Below, in pieces: positions 13,762-14,259 of a stretch of DNA of 14,259 bases; the first letter of the stretch is position 1, and each line of letters begins with the position of its first letter. Origin of the DNA: Candidatus Blautia intestinipullorum (GTDB lineage Bacteria > Bacillota > Clostridia > Lachnospirales > Lachnospiraceae); assembly GCA_019120475.1 (NCBI GenBank), contig DWVA01000217.1, positions 1 through 14,259 on the forward strand, given 5' to 3'. Under the pieces are notes generated by a model that was not told where the DNA came from, did not search any database, and saw nothing but the letters and a program-made list of their open reading frames with translations. Made by a program: the position numbers and the translations under genes.

Positions 13762-14225
13762 ACTTCTCCCTCTGAAAGCTCCGCCAGCATCTGCGCCGGA
13801 TTATCCGCGGCTTTTACTTTGCCGAAGGCTTTTACGATCACACCCTCTTCGTTGATCAGGTAGGTGGTGCGCACAACGCCCATGGTCTTTTTGCCGTACA
13901 TATTCTTTTCCTTCCAGACGTCGTATGCCTGGATACAGTTCAGCTCCGTATCGGATAAAAGCGTAAAGGGCAGACTGTACTTTTCCTCAAATTTTTTATG
14001 AGAGGCTACGCTGTCCTTACTGACCCCCAGCACCACCGCACCTTTTTCCATAAACTGAGGATACAGTTCCCCAAAGCCGCATGCCTGCTTTGTGCAGCCC
14101 GGAGTATTGTCTCTGGGATAAAAATACAGGATCACCTTTTTCCCTCTGTACTCTTCCAGTGTGTGAATTATTCCGTTTTGATCCGGCAGTTCAAAAGCCG
14201 GCGCCTTTGTTCCCACTTCCAGCAT
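13758..14225 (-). CDS. bcp: Thiol peroxidase of the PrxQ/Bcp peroxiredoxin family
   Basis: This protein of about 155 residues has the AhpC/TSA thioredoxin fold. Counting from the ATG at 14225, YFYPRDNTPGCTKQAC holds the peroxidatic cysteine at 44 and the resolving cysteine at 49, the five-residue spacing of PrxQ/Bcp enzymes. GVSKDS and RTTYLINEEGVI are family blocks. It reduces hydrogen peroxide and organic peroxides with electrons from thioredoxin. Start: AAAGGAG (14242-14236) is one base from the ATG at 14234 but ten from the ATG at 14225, so the shorter form beginning MLEVGTKAP is more likely and matches the usual family N-terminus. The stop overlaps the yaaA start (ATGA). The promoter lies outside the window. 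Confidence 0.94.
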   Translation of the reverse strand: MLEVGTKAPAFELPDQNGIIHTLEEYRGKKVILYFYPRDNTPGCTKQACGFGELYPQFMEKGAVVLGVSKDSVASHKKFEEKYSLPFTLLSDTELNCIQAYDVWKEKNMYGKKTMGVVRTTYLINEEGVIVKAFGKVKAADNPAQMLAELSEGEV

Positions 14226-14259
14226 AATCTTCATTCTCCTTTCAAACTCTGCTTGTTTT

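Overview
The window looks like chromosomal DNA of a Gram-positive anaerobe of the Clostridia, most likely the Lachnospiraceae. This rests on strong AGGAGG-type ribosome binding sites, mid-range GC, a BceB/FtsX-type permease remnant and a surface-polysaccharide locus of the gut Firmicutes kind. Genus and species cannot be read from the sequence. Almost everything is on the minus strand. No tRNA, rRNA, CRISPR array or transposase was seen.

Region 1 (1-11119, minus strand) is one long polysaccharide operon read from right to left. It holds CDP-glucose 4,6-dehydratase (rfbG/ddhB type), the Fe-S/PLP 3-dehydrase RfbH (ddhC/E1), a CapK/PaaK-type adenylate-forming ligase, a Wzx-like flippase, a second CapK/PaaK-type ligase, an acetolactate-synthase-like ThDP enzyme, an extended SDR reductase/epimerase, a GtrB/DPM-like family 2 glycosyltransferase, and the first 208 codons of a polytopic GT-C-like membrane protein that runs off the left edge. 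A promoter with a perfect TATAAT and a 17-bp spacer precedes rfbG, just inside a strong bidirectional hairpin terminator.

The sugar genes fit a pathway. RfbG and RfbH convert CDP-glucose towards CDP-4-keto-3,6-dideoxyglucose. In Yersinia pseudotuberculosis the ThDP flavoenzyme YerE then adds a two-carbon acetyl unit from pyruvate to C4, and the SDR reductase YerF reduces it, giving yersiniose. The ThDP enzyme and SDR here sit next to each other and could do the same, so the best hypothesis is a branched-chain 3,6-dideoxysugar in a Gram-positive surface glycan. The two CapK-type ligases suggest an extra acyl decoration. Neither the cytidylyltransferase (rfbF/ddhA) nor a dedicated E1 reductase (rfbI/ddhD) is present in the window.

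Region 2 (11120-12216) is a boundary. It holds the operon promoter, an orphan terminator, a plus-strand remnant carrying only the C-terminal end of an FtsX-type ABC permease, and a second bidirectional terminator.

Region 3 (12217-14225, minus strand) is a compact operon of a PrxQ/Bcp peroxiredoxin, the peroxide-stress protein YaaA and a class II (self-inhibited) Fic protein. The genes are joined by an ATGA overlap and by a yaaA stop codon that forms part of the fic Shine-Dalgarno sequence.
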